Source of the DNA: Lewinellaceae bacterium
GTDB taxonomy: Bacteria; Bacteroidota; Bacteroidia; Chitinophagales; Saprospiraceae
NCBI GenBank assembly: GCA_020636215.1
Contig: JACJYG010000005.1
Coordinates: 1,302,001 to 1,366,000 of the forward strand
Direction: 5' to 3'
Length of the DNA stretch: 64,000 nucleotides
Below the pieces are notes generated by a model. The model ran no database searches and had not been told where the DNA came from. It saw only the letters and a program-made list of their open reading frames with translations. This document shows positions 33,790 through 43,800 of the stretch, piece by piece. How positions within the stretch are numbered: position 1 is the stretch's first letter; each line of letters opens with the position of its first letter. A program made the translations under genes and the position numbers.

Positions 33790-35471
33790 CACTCCCCAGT
33801 CCACCCCGGCCCTTTTACGAATCGCCCCGGTTTGGCGCCCGTATGCTCCCCATCTTTTAAAACCTGCACACCGTTGACAAAAACGTGGCGGACTCCGGAA
33901 GCGTATTGATGGGGCTTTTCAAAGGTAGCATGATCCTGAATGCTGGCAGGGTCAAAAATGACGATATCGGCGAAATAGCCGGGCTTCAACAGTCCGCGAC
34001 GGGCGATCTTAAGGTTGGAAGCCGGCTGGGCCGTCAGTTTTCGAATGGCATCTTCCAGCGGGATCACCTTTTCTTCCCGGACGTATTTACCCAGTAACCG
34101 GGCGACATTGCCATAGGCTCTGGGGTGTGGATTGGATTTCAGGAAAACCCCTTCGGCAGCCAGGGCGCCGGCATCGGACCCGAAGCTCATATAGGGCAGG
34201 GCGATCTGTTTCCGGACATTTTCTTCTGACATAAGGAAGTAAACTGTTCCTACACGGCTTCCGTCTTCTACGACCAGGTCCATGGCTGTTTCTTCCGGGC
34301 TCTTGCCGCGAATGGCAGCCACTTCAGCCAGGGTTTTGCCGGTATAGGGTTTAATGCTGTCGTTCTTGAATTCCACCAAGAGCACATTTTCGGCGGAACC
34401 GGCGGAGAAATATAGATTTTCCCAGTCCTGGGCATCCGTTTTCATTTCTGCCGCTACTTTTTTGCGAATGGCAGGGTCCTGCAGGCGCCTGGCCCAGGCT
34501 TCGAGGCCGCCTTCCTGCACCCAAGGCGGCATGGAAGCATCCAGGCCAGTGGCGCCGGCGATGTAGTTGTACATGTCGGTGCTAATCCGGATACCAGCGG
34601 CCCGGGCGCTGTCGATCTTCTGAATGGCCAGCGCCATTTTGGGCCAGTTGTTTTGGCCGGCGGCTTTAAGATGGTAGATTTCCGCCGGTACGCCTGCCGC
34701 CTTTGCAATGCGGATCACTTCATCGATGGCTTCCAGCAATTGGTTGCCTTCACTGCGCATGTGCGTGATATACATACCGTCGTATTCACCGGCTACTTTG
34801 CAAAGTTCAATCAGTTCTTCCGTGCCGGCGTAAAAAGCAGGGGCGTAGATCAGGGAGGAACCAATACCTAGTGCACCTTCCTCCATTGCCTGCCGCGCCA
34901 GGCTGCGCATGCGCTCCAGTTCTTCCGAACTGGGAGGGCGGTTGTCGAATCCTATTTCGTGAATGCGAAGGGTCGTAGCGCCAACAAAGGAGGCGACGTT
35001 GGGGGATACGCCTTTCTCTTCCAGATATTGAAGGTATTCTCCCAATGTCGTCCATTGGATATCATATTTAATATCGCCTTGTTCTTTTACCGACAATACC
35101 TTCATTGTGTCGGAGAGCGGCCCCATGGACCAACCTTCGCCCATGATTTCCAGGGTGACGCCTTGTTTAATGTCGCTCATGCCCCGGCCGTCTTCGATCA
35201 GGCTTTCCGTTGCCCAGCTTAACATATTGATAAAGCCGGGGCTGACCGCCAGCCCCCCTGCATCCAATTCTTCCTTGGCCCAGGCGTTGCCGAGCGCACC
35301 CAAAGCCACGATGGTATCGCCATTTATAGCTATATCTCCAGGAACAGGGGCTGAACCCGAGCCATCATAGATCAATGCGTTTCTGATGATAAGACTGTAT
35401 TCGCGTGGCGCTTCTGTACAGGAAACCAGTCCGGCGGCTACCATCAGTATTAGGAATAAAGGATACTTCAT
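33789..35471 (-). CDS. D-aminoacylase-type amidohydrolase, lipoprotein
   Basis: 560 aa from the ATG at 35471 (MKYPLFLILM). A lipobox LVSC follows at about residue 18-21, so it is likely membrane-anchored in the periplasm; the frame extends to 35699 without support. The metal-dependent hydrolase body begins YSLIIRNALIYDGSGSAP, has SPGFINM (instead of PGFIDxH, so the first His pair is lost, typical of the D-aminoacylase group), GALGIGSSLIYAP, YITHMRSEGNQLLEAIDEVI, EIYHLKAAG and a final FADIVIFDP. It would hydrolyse N-acyl-D-amino acids or related amides. Gene order with sulfatase and fucosidase suggests glycan or glycoconjugate use. Confidence 0.88.
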   Translation of the reverse strand: MKYPLFLILMVAAGLVSCTEAPREYSLIIRNALIYDGSGSAPVPGDIAINGDTIVALGALGNAWAKEELDAGGLAVSPGFINMLSWATESLIEDGRGMSDIKQGVTLEIMGEGWSMGPLSDTMKVLSVKEQGDIKYDIQWTTLGEYLQYLEEKGVSPNVASFVGATTLRIHEIGFDNRPPSSEELERMRSLARQAMEEGALGIGSSLIYAPAFYAGTEELIELCKVAGEYDGMYITHMRSEGNQLLEAIDEVIRIAKAAGVPAEIYHLKAAGQNNWPKMALAIQKIDSARAAGIRISTDMYNYIAGATGLDASMPPWVQEGGLEAWARRLQDPAIRKKVAAEMKTDAQDWENLYFSAGSAENVLLVEFKNDSIKPYTGKTLAEVAAIRGKSPEETAMDLVVEDGSRVGTVYFLMSEENVRKQIALPYMSFGSDAGALAAEGVFLKSNPHPRAYGNVARLLGKYVREEKVIPLEDAIRKLTAQPASNLKIARRGLLKPGYFADIVIFDPASIQDHATFEKPHQYASGVRHVFVNGVQVLKDGEHTGAKPGRFVKGPGWTGE

Positions 35472-35555
35472 AAGCCATTTGTTTTGTACAAAATAGCGAT
35501 TCTCTGGGGATGCAACTGTACAGGCAGGTGTTTTTTTATATTGGCGTCCCTTAGT

Positions 35556-35604
35556 GCCATAGGGCGTCGCCCTATGGCTGATATGATTTCGCCTTACAGG
35601 CGAA
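35556..35604. repeat. Two adjacent intergenic hairpins
   Basis: GCCATAGGGCG and CGCCCTATGGC form a perfect 11-bp palindrome around one T (35556-35578); TTCGCC-TTACA-GGCGAA follows (35588-35604). REP-like, between the fucosidase end and the D-aminoacylase start. Confidence 0.7.
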
Positions 35605-35650
35605 GTGGTGGCCTCCGCCGCTATCTTCCAATTGTAACCAGCCTCATGGG

Positions 35651-35682
35651 CGTACTGATCACTGACGTACTGAGGTACTGAT
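35651..35682. repeat. 8-bp tandem repeats (TACTGA-type) inside a gene end
   Basis: GTACTGAT, CACTGAC, GTACTGAG, GTACTGAT. On the minus strand they encode the last residues ISTSVRQ of the fucosidase and its stop at 35659. Same unit as at 6739-6777. Confidence 0.75.
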
Positions 35683-37107
35683 CTTAAACACCCAGGCATA
35701 CGGACAGGGTGGTTGTTTACGGATGCTTTCCGGCACAGAAATGACGAGATCTTTTTCCTGTTGCACCCATTTCAGCTTTTTATCTATGCCCAGCATTTGG
35801 ACACCCCCTTTTTCAGGGGCGGAGAAATTCGTTAACCGAATACGGGCCGGCGGGGCCGTTTCTCCATCATTGGCCCGGTAAATGGCGTAGGTTATGCCAT
35901 CCTTCCGTGTGAATACAATTTGTTCCTGCGGTCCGTAAAGGCTGTCGCCCTGGGTTTCATAGATGGCTTCGCCGTTAACTTTCATCCAGGCGCCAACTTC
36001 CTGAAGGCGTTCGTAGGCGGTGGGGTCCCACTCCCCATCAGGCCCGGGGGCGATATTGAGCAATAAATTACCGCCTCGGGAAACGATATCGGTCAGCAGG
36101 CGAATGATCGTAGCGGCGGGCTTGTATTTGTCATTGGGGACATAAGACCAGGAATTGCCCATTGTGATGCAGCTTTCCCAGGGATAGGGCAGGTAAGAAG
36201 TTGGAACCTGCTGTTCGGGCGTCACATAGTTCTCAAACTCACCGCTGACTGTGCGGTCGACGACCAACAGGCCGGGCTGGCGCTTTCGGGCCATAGCTGC
36301 AATAGACCGCATGTCAATGTCCTGGCTGTAAGGGATGCTCTTTTGCCAGCTGACGGAGGGGTCGATGGTCTCTTTAGGCCGCACCCAACCGCCGTCCAGC
36401 CAGAGAATATCCACCTTTCCGTACCCTTCCATGAGTTCCCGGATCTGATTGTAGGTGAAGTTCTTGAAGCTTTCCCAGCGCTCCGGATATTTGGCCGGGT
36501 CGTAGGAAGGGTTGCGGTCTTTGGGCGGAAAGTAAGGCCACCAGTAATCATTACTGTGCCAGTCGGGCTTGGAAAAATAGGCGCCGATCATGAAATCCTG
36601 TTCGCGGAAAGCCTGGAATATCTCTTTAGTGACATTGGCCCTCGGATGGTTGGAGAAGGGCGATTTGGCGTCCGTGATCTTGTAATCCGTTTGCCGGGTA
36701 TCGAACATGCAAAAACCGTCGTGGTGTTTGGTCGTGAACACGAGGTACTTCATGCCGGCTTCTTTTGCTGCTGCGGCCCATTTTTCTGGCGCAAACTGCA
36801 CCGGATTGAAGGTGGTTTGCAAGCCCTCGTAGGCTTTTACATATTCATACCAGTTATTTGAGTAAGGCCCGCGGCGCTGGCACCAGGGCTCGTCTTCCGG
36901 GCAAAGGCTCCAGCTTTCTACAATACCCCACTGGCTGTAGGCGCCCCAGTGCATCATCAGGCCGAACTTGATGTCCTGCCAATGATGGAGTTTTTGCCCC
37001 ACGAGGCTATCGGATGGCCAGATGTACTGATGGCTGGCGTCGTGGTGCTGGGCGCTCAGGGAAAGGGTGAGGGAAAAGAAGAAAATGGCGAACAGGTATT
37101 TTTTCAT
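35659..37107 (-). CDS. Alpha-L-fucosidase, GH29
   Basis: 482 aa from ATG 37107 (MKKYLFAIFFF), giving a signal peptide ending SLSAQ; the frame runs back to 37188 without support. GH29 features: FGLMMHWGAYSQWGIVESW near the N-terminus, LVFTTKHHDGFCMFDTRQTDY, MIGAYFSKPDW, the nucleophile region ILWLDGGWV (Asp) and NLLLNIAPGPDGEW. It releases L-fucose from glycans in the periplasm. The native C-terminus probably ended at YAWVFKI plus a residue or two; ISTSVRQ is written by the TACTGA repeat. It is the first gene in a same-strand run toward the sulfatase. Confidence 0.94.
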   Translation of the reverse strand: MKKYLFAIFFFSLTLSLSAQHHDASHQYIWPSDSLVGQKLHHWQDIKFGLMMHWGAYSQWGIVESWSLCPEDEPWCQRRGPYSNNWYEYVKAYEGLQTTFNPVQFAPEKWAAAAKEAGMKYLVFTTKHHDGFCMFDTRQTDYKITDAKSPFSNHPRANVTKEIFQAFREQDFMIGAYFSKPDWHSNDYWWPYFPPKDRNPSYDPAKYPERWESFKNFTYNQIRELMEGYGKVDILWLDGGWVRPKETIDPSVSWQKSIPYSQDIDMRSIAAMARKRQPGLLVVDRTVSGEFENYVTPEQQVPTSYLPYPWESCITMGNSWSYVPNDKYKPAATIIRLLTDIVSRGGNLLLNIAPGPDGEWDPTAYERLQEVGAWMKVNGEAIYETQGDSLYGPQEQIVFTRKDGITYAIYRANDGETAPPARIRLTNFSAPEKGGVQMLGIDKKLKWVQQEKDLVISVPESIRKQPPCPYAWVFKISTSVRQ

Positions 37108-37173
37108 TACAGCTGGTTTTATCGTCTGGGATGGCGAACAATATGACAATATAAGAATATACAAAGTGTAGCC

Positions 37174-37210
37174 AAAAAAAAGGGCCATCCCGATTACTCA
37201 GGATGGCTCT
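37174..37210 (-). terminator. Terminator of the first Oar-like receptor gene
   Basis: A 9-10 bp stem (37181-37190 with 37201-37210, one mismatch) around a 10-base loop, followed by eight T on the minus strand. It lies about 65 bases beyond the stop at 37274. Confidence 0.65.
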
Positions 37211-37273
37211 TTCGAAATTTGGAATATAAGTTATGCGCACGTCAACGGTGGCTCGTCACCCGTCACGCAGTTT

Positions 37274-40200
37274 TTAGTTAAAGATGTAGCGAACGCCCAA
37301 GCGCATGCGCCAGCGGGAACCTCTATCGGCAATATCGAAGGCATCCTTGCCCGTGTCGCTATCGCGATAGGTGAATTTTGGAGTCGTTCCATCTGCTTCG
37401 TATCCTTCAAACTGATACCAGTCGTAGTTCTGGAAGTCACCAGGGATAGTGTAGATCACACCCCAGTCAGAATTCAACAGGTTGGCGAAGTTGAAGATGT
37501 CGAGGGACAACTGCAATTTGTGAGTGCTACCGCCGGCTTTTACACCGAAATCCTGACGAATGGCAAAGTCAAAGAGGCTGGTAAAGGGTGCGCGGTCGCC
37601 ATTTTTCTCGGCATAATCCCCTCTTCTGTCTTTGAGGTAAGGATCGGCTTCGATAAAGGCATTGAGCCTGTTCCACTGTTCGGCTGCTGTGATGACATTT
37701 CCACCACTTGTGTAGTCTACCAGGTTGATCTGATCAGCGGAAGCCGGTACGAAGGCCAGGCCGCGGTTGCGGCTGGTGCTACCCGTTTCATTGTTCAGGT
37801 TCCTGGCGTTGCTGCCGGAGATGACATAGGAGAATGCCTGTCCAGACTGGCCGTTGTAGAACAACGAGAAGGTCGTTGCGGCATTTTCTTCGGCATTCCA
37901 CTTCAGCTTATAGCTCAGCGCGGAAACGATGCGGTGGCCCATAGAGTAGTCAGAACGGCCATACAATGGGAAGTTCCGCCCATTGATATTGTTCTGGCCC
38001 CGCCACTGAGAGGAGTTCTGGGAAGAAGTCCCTTCGTTCACCGCTTCGGCATCACCATAGGTGTAAGCCAGTAAGGCATTCAGGCCGAAGGGGAAATTCT
38101 TGGCCAGGCTGGCCGTGACGGTATAAGTGAAGCCCTCGCTGGTGTTAGACCCAACATACACCCCGGCGCCGTAAGTGTCGTCGATATTATCCCTGCCATA
38201 GACCGGGCGGTTATCCGGTGAGCCCGTCCAGTTGAATTCTACGGTTGGATCGGAGTTAATATTAGTGTAGACGACGTTATTGAGCGTCTTGGTGTAAATA
38301 CCTTCCAAAGAAGCCTGGATGCCGCCGGGCAGCAAATGGTCGACTGCCAGGTTGGTCCGGAATACCTGCGGGTATTTGAAATCTTTGGTGAACAGGTCAA
38401 CCTGGCCGGAAGGAATAGCGAAATCCGGGTTGGTATACTGCTTCTGGATATCCGGAATGAAATCCACCTGAGCGATATTGCGCTCATCAACCCGGCCCAG
38501 CGTAAGGCCGTTGTTGGTAAACATAGCGCCCGGCCATACAAACGGTATACGGCTGGTGAAGATCCCCAGGCCACCACGAAGAATCGTGCGGCGGTCGCCG
38601 GTCACATCATAGTCAAACCCAAGCCGGGGGGAGAACATCAACTGTCCGTCCGGCGCTTTACCGGCTTCTACGTCATTAGCGACATCGTAGGCGCCCTGCA
38701 TCTTGGGAAGGGCAACCGTATTGAAGTTCGTATCTTCTTTCGGGTCAGAAGTGATGACCGGAAGGTCTATCCGCAGGCCTCCCGTCAAAGTGAATTGCTT
38801 GCTGATGGACCACTCATCCTGAGCGTACAGGCCCAACTGCATAGCATTGAAGTCCGCCGCTGCCGCTGAACCATCACCTGTAAGGTCATCAACCAGAGAG
38901 TAAGAACGGTCGTATTCAATAGCCGGGGCGCCGTTAATGAAATCATCGATGCTGGCGAAACGGTAGGTGCCGTAGTTCTGTCCAATGAACAGATTGTAGA
39001 TGCTGTAAAATTCATTGTGCGTGCCAATGGTGAAAGTATGGTCGCCACTGTATATTTTAAAGTTGTCCGTAATGGTGAAGATATCCTGATCCAGGGCATT
39101 AGCCGTTGAAAACTGCTCAGAGCCCATAAATATCTGGCCGTTATTTTGGTCATTGATAATGACATAGGGGAAATCCGAGCCCAGCGGGTCACGGTCATCC
39201 CGTACGGTGGTATAGCCAATGATCAGGTTGTTGGACAGCTTGTCGCTGAAACGGGAGTTCAATTCCAGTGCAGAGGAGTTGGTGACGCTGGGGAAAAATA
39301 CCCCATTATTGGAGTAGTTGATGGAATTACTGCTCCCGGCATTGCGGTCGTACTGCTCGGCCTTGGTGTACTGATGGCGAAGCGTCAGGCGGTGGTTCTG
39401 GTTCAGGTTGATGTCGATCTTGCCGAATAATTTCAAGCCTTGGAGTTCATCAACTGTCGAGCCAAAAGATCCCGGATCGTATCCGTAAGTGTCTCGGGTA
39501 AAGTTGCGGAGGTTTTCCAGGTCAGCAACCGAAGCGCGGTTTTCCTGTCCGGTGTAGTTTTCCAACTGGAAAGGAACCGGGGTTTGATCGTCCTGGATCT
39601 CTGCATTGAGGAAAAAGAAGACTTTGTCTTTCACGATCGGGCCTCCAATGGATGCACCGTAGGTGGCCTGGGTGAATTCTGCAACCTTTTCCCGTTCTGT
39701 GCCGAGGCGGTCGGTCAAAGTGGTGTTGGTTTGGCCTACCAGGCTTTCGTTCTGGAAGAAATAATAGGCTGTCCCCGCAAACTGGTTCGTACCGGATTTG
39801 GTAACAGCGTTAATACCACCACCGGCAAAACCACCGAGTGTGACATCATAGGGAGACAGCACCACCTGGAGCTGATCAATGATATCAATACTGAATGGGG
39901 AAATGCCGGTTTGGCCGCCATTGGTGCCGGAAGTGGCCAGGCCGAATACGTCATTGTTGACCGCCCCGTCGATGTAGATGGCGTTGTAACGGTTGTTAAC
40001 TCCGGCAAAAGAGATCCCATCGCCGAAGCGGGTGGCCTGCGGTGTCAGGCGCAGGTAGTCGGTCACATCCCGGTTCAGGGTCGGCATGACGTCGATCTCA
40101 TCGGAAGTGATCTGGGTGCTGGCGCCGGAGTTTTGGCCGGATACGCCAGCAGTAGCTACCACCTGGATCGACTCCAGCTGAATGGCCGACTCTTCCAGTG

Positions 40201-40540
40201 TAACGTTAAAATTCTGTGATTCACCGAGGCGGAGAAAGATGTTCTCGTATACCTGCTCGGCATAACCTGTGTAAGTGGCCGTAACCTTGTAAGGGCCGCC
40301 TACCCTCATGCCGGGTATACGGTAGTTCCCTTCAATGTCTGTTGCAGTTCCATAAGTCGTCCCCGTGGGCTGATGTACTGCCAGGATGTTGGCGCCGATA
40401 AGGGGTTCGCCGTTGGCGTCCTCGACCGTGCCTTGCATGGAAGAGGTTGTTACACCCTGGGCTAGGCCCAATCCCTGGATTGCCACCAGTAAGATGAAGG
40501 TGCTTACAACTCTTGTTAGCGTTGAAAAATTCATAAACAT
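37274..40540 (-). CDS. Oar-like TonB-dependent outer-membrane transporter, copy 1
   Basis: 1088 aa. A signal peptide ends near 27 (LGLAQG). A carboxypeptidase-regulatory-like domain (about 33-115) with GEPLIGANILAV is followed by the TonB plug (about 120-270) with the Oar-type FGLATSGTNGGQTGISPFSID and VVLSPYDVTLGGFAGGGINAV blocks, then a 22-strand-type barrel ending RYIFN. Oar proteins move proteins or large substrates across the outer membrane in Myxococcus; here the role is inferred. No SusD partner is present, which also argues against a SusCD system. The copy at 40875 is a close paralogue. Confidence 0.92.
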   Translation of the reverse strand: MFMNFSTLTRVVSTFILLVAIQGLGLAQGVTTSSMQGTVEDANGEPLIGANILAVHQPTGTTYGTATDIEGNYRIPGMRVGGPYKVTATYTGYAEQVYENIFLRLGESQNFNVTLEESAIQLESIQVVATAGVSGQNSGASTQITSDEIDVMPTLNRDVTDYLRLTPQATRFGDGISFAGVNNRYNAIYIDGAVNNDVFGLATSGTNGGQTGISPFSIDIIDQLQVVLSPYDVTLGGFAGGGINAVTKSGTNQFAGTAYYFFQNESLVGQTNTTLTDRLGTEREKVAEFTQATYGASIGGPIVKDKVFFFLNAEIQDDQTPVPFQLENYTGQENRASVADLENLRNFTRDTYGYDPGSFGSTVDELQGLKLFGKIDINLNQNHRLTLRHQYTKAEQYDRNAGSSNSINYSNNGVFFPSVTNSSALELNSRFSDKLSNNLIIGYTTVRDDRDPLGSDFPYVIINDQNNGQIFMGSEQFSTANALDQDIFTITDNFKIYSGDHTFTIGTHNEFYSIYNLFIGQNYGTYRFASIDDFINGAPAIEYDRSYSLVDDLTGDGSAAAADFNAMQLGLYAQDEWSISKQFTLTGGLRIDLPVITSDPKEDTNFNTVALPKMQGAYDVANDVEAGKAPDGQLMFSPRLGFDYDVTGDRRTILRGGLGIFTSRIPFVWPGAMFTNNGLTLGRVDERNIAQVDFIPDIQKQYTNPDFAIPSGQVDLFTKDFKYPQVFRTNLAVDHLLPGGIQASLEGIYTKTLNNVVYTNINSDPTVEFNWTGSPDNRPVYGRDNIDDTYGAGVYVGSNTSEGFTYTVTASLAKNFPFGLNALLAYTYGDAEAVNEGTSSQNSSQWRGQNNINGRNFPLYGRSDYSMGHRIVSALSYKLKWNAEENAATTFSLFYNGQSGQAFSYVISGSNARNLNNETGSTSRNRGLAFVPASADQINLVDYTSGGNVITAAEQWNRLNAFIEADPYLKDRRGDYAEKNGDRAPFTSLFDFAIRQDFGVKAGGSTHKLQLSLDIFNFANLLNSDWGVIYTIPGDFQNYDWYQFEGYEADGTTPKFTYRDSDTGKDAFDIADRGSRWRMRLGVRYIFN

Positions 40541-40701
40541 GTGAGTTTGAAATGAAAGAATAATTTTTTTTAAATAATATTTAGTTCATTAAACTACATT
40601 GGCTAAGTAGAAGTATCTTTTAAAAGTATTTTAAGGCAAATCTAAGAAAACTATAACTCAATTTGACTTAAGAAAAAAGATATGCGGCAAAATTAATCAC
40701 C

Positions 40702-40723
40702 AGATGTTAAGCCAGTATTAATT
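40702..40723. promoter_or_regulatory. Block shared by both Oar-like upstream regions, copy 1
   Basis: A 22-bp block (key part AGATGTTAAGCCAGTATT) also found at 44199-44220 with one difference. It lies about 160 bases before the start of the first receptor gene. Possible promoter or operator. The surrounding 40541-40781 is AT-rich and holds no gene. Confidence 0.5.
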
Positions 40724-40781
40724 CATTTGTAACCGGATAGATTGGAGTTGGAAAGGCCCCAAAAAAGGAGCGCAATTGCGT

Positions 40782-40822
40782 AAAAAAAAAGCGCCATTCT
40801 GAACACTCAGAATGGCGCTTTT
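40782..40822 (-). terminator. Terminator of the second Oar-like receptor gene
   Basis: Perfect 12-bp stem (40791-40802 with 40807-40818) and a 4-base ACAC loop, followed on the minus strand by nine T. TTTT also follows on the plus strand, so it could act both ways. It lies about 55 bases beyond the stop at 40875. Confidence 0.88.
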
Positions 40823-40874
40823 AAAAATGTAAAAGGGTGTAACGTTAAATGTTACATCTCAATGTCACAGCCTT

Positions 40875-43800
40875 TTAGTTAAAGATGTAACGCACGCCTA
40901 AACGCATGCGCCAGCGGGAAGCTGTACCAGCGATATCATAGCTGTCTTTGTCCACTTTGTTGTTGCGATAAGTGAATTTCGGCGTTACGCCATCCGATTC
41001 ATAACCATCCAACTGGTAGAGGAAGTAATTGTTGAAGTCGCCCGGAACGCTGTACACGGCGCCCCAGTCTTTATTCAGCAGGTTGGCGAAGTTGAAAATA
41101 TCCAGCGACAACTGTAAGCGGTGTACACCGCCGCCAAGCTGTGTGCCCAGGTCCTGGCGGATAGCGAAGTCGAATATGCTGGTGAAGGGCGCGGTGGCGC
41201 CGTTCTTTTCTGCATAACCGCCGCGGCTGTCTTTCAGGCTTGCATCGCTTTCGATGTAGGCGTTCAGGTTGTTCCACTGTTCAGCAGCAGTAACTACCGT
41301 GCCATTGCTGAGGGTGTAATCCACCAGGTTGATCTGGTCGGCAGAAGCTGGTACGAAAATGAGGCTTCGGTTGCGGCTGGTGCTCCCCGTTTCGTTGTTC
41401 GGGTTGCGGGCGCTATTGCCAGCAATGACGTAGGAGAAGGCGGTGCCGGACTGCCCGTTGTAGAACAGGGAGAAAGTGGTAGCGGTATGGCCGTCCTTGG
41501 TCCAGTTCAGTTTATAACCTAAAGAAGAAACGACCCGGTGTCCCAAAGCGAAGTCAGAACGGCCAAATTCCGGTGTGTTGCGGCCGTCGATGCTGACCTG
41601 GCCTCTCCATTGCGAAGAGTTTTGGGAAGAAGTGCCTTCACTTAAAGCGTACGCATCACCATAAGAGTAAGCCAGGGTGGCGTTCAGGCCAAAGGCGAAT
41701 TTTTTGGCCAGAGAAGCCGTCACCGTATAGGTGTACCCCTCATTGGTATTGGAGCCTACATAAACGCCGGCGCCATAAGTGTCGTCGATGTTTTTGCGGC
41801 CGAATACCGGGCGGTCATCAGGCGAGCCTGCCCAGTTGAATACTACCGTCGGGTCGGAGTTGATATTGGTATAGTTGACGTTGTTGAGCGTCTTGGTGTA
41901 GAGCCCTTCCAGAGAAGCCTGAATGCCGCCGGGCAGCATGTGGTCGATCGCCAGGTTGGTGCGGAACACCTGCGGGTATTTGAAATCTTTCGTGAACAGG
42001 TCGACCTGGCCGGAAGGAATAGCGAAATTGGGGTCGGTATACTGCTTCTGGATGTCAGGAATGAAATTAACTGTGGGGATACTGCGTTCGTCTACCCGGC
42101 CCAGCGTCAGGCCATTGTTGCTGAACATAGCGCCCGGCCAAACGAACGGTATGCGGCTGGTGAAAATACCCAGGCCGCCCCGCAGTACGGTGGAGCGATC
42201 ACCTTTGATATCATAATTAAAGCCCAGGCGTGGAGAGAACATTAACTGTCCGTCCGGCGCTTTTCCGGCCTCAACATTCTTAGCCACATCATAGTATTCC
42301 TGCATTTTAGGCAAGGCAACGTTGTTGAAGTTGGTGTCTTCCACCGGGTCAGAAGTGATGATCGGCAGGTCGACGCGGATACCGCCTGTCAGGGTGAAAT
42401 TCTTGCTGATCGCAAATTCATCCTGCGCATAGAAACCCAATTGCATGGCGTTGAATTCTGCGGCAGCTTTGGAACCATCACCGGTAATATCGTCCACCAG
42501 CGAATAGGCGCGGTCATATTCAATGGCCGGCTGGCCCGTGATGAAGTCATTCAGGCTGGCGAAACGGTAGGTGCCGTAGTTCTGTCCAATGAACAGGTTG
42601 TAAATGCTATAGAACTCATTATGCGTACCAATGGTAAAGGTGTGGTTTCCGCTATAGATCTTGAAGTTGTCCGTAACGGTCAGGATCTTCTGCTCCAGTG
42701 CATTGCCGGTGGAAAATTCCTCCGAACCAAATGTGATCTGGCCGCCGCTGCCGTCATTGATATAGACGTAGGGGAAATCGCCGCCCAACGGGTCGCGGTC
42801 ATCGTTCACGGTAGTATAGCCCACGATCAGGTTATTGGAGTATTTCTCACCGAAGCGGGAGTTCAGTTCCAGCGCTGAGGAATTGGTGGTGCTCGGGAAG
42901 AAAATGCCGTTGTTGGCAAAGTTGATCCGGGTACTGGTGCCGGCAAAGCGGTCGTATTGCTCGGCTTTGGTGTATTGGTGGCGCAATGTCAGGCGGTGGT
43001 TCTGGTTCAGGTTGATGTCGATCTTACCGAACAGCTTCAGGCCCTTGAGTTCGTCAGAGGTGGAGCGGAAATCGCCCGGGTCGTAGTTGTACGTTTCGCG
43101 GAGGAAGCTGCGAAGGTTTTCCAGGTCGGCGACAGAGGCCCGGCCATCGGCTTGTGTGTAGTTCTCTACTTCGAAAGGAGCCGGCGTCTGGTCATCCTGG
43201 ATTTCGGCATTGACAAAGAAAAAGACTTTGTCTTTGACGATTGGGCCGCCCAGGGAGGCGCCGTACAGGTTCTGGGAAAAATCCGCCACCTTGGTGCGGT
43301 CGATACCCAGGCGGTCGGCCAATACACCATTCGTTTTGCCAACGAGGTCCTGGTTTTGCACAAAATAATAAGCTGTACCAGAAAATTGGTTGGTGCCGGA
43401 TTTGGTCACCGCGTTGACGCCGCCGCCGGCAAATCCACCAAGCGTAACGTCGTAAGGAGACAACACCACCTGGAATTGGTCGATGATGTCAATACTGAAC
43501 GGAGAAATGCCCGTCTGGCCGCCGTTGGTTCCGGAAGAAGCCAGGCCGAAAACGTCGTTGTTTACTGCGCCGTCGATGTAGATAGCGTTGTAGCGGTTGT
43601 TCGTTCCGGCGAAAGAAATGCCATCGCCGTAGCGCGTGGCCTGAGGCGTCAGGCGCAGGAAGTCATTGATATCCCGGTTCAGGGTCGGCATAGCATCGAT
43701 CTCATCCGTGGTGATCTGGGTGCTGGCGCCGGAGTTCTGTCCGGTCACACCAGCTGTGGCCACTACCTGAATCGCTTCAAGGCTTACAGCCGATTCCTCC

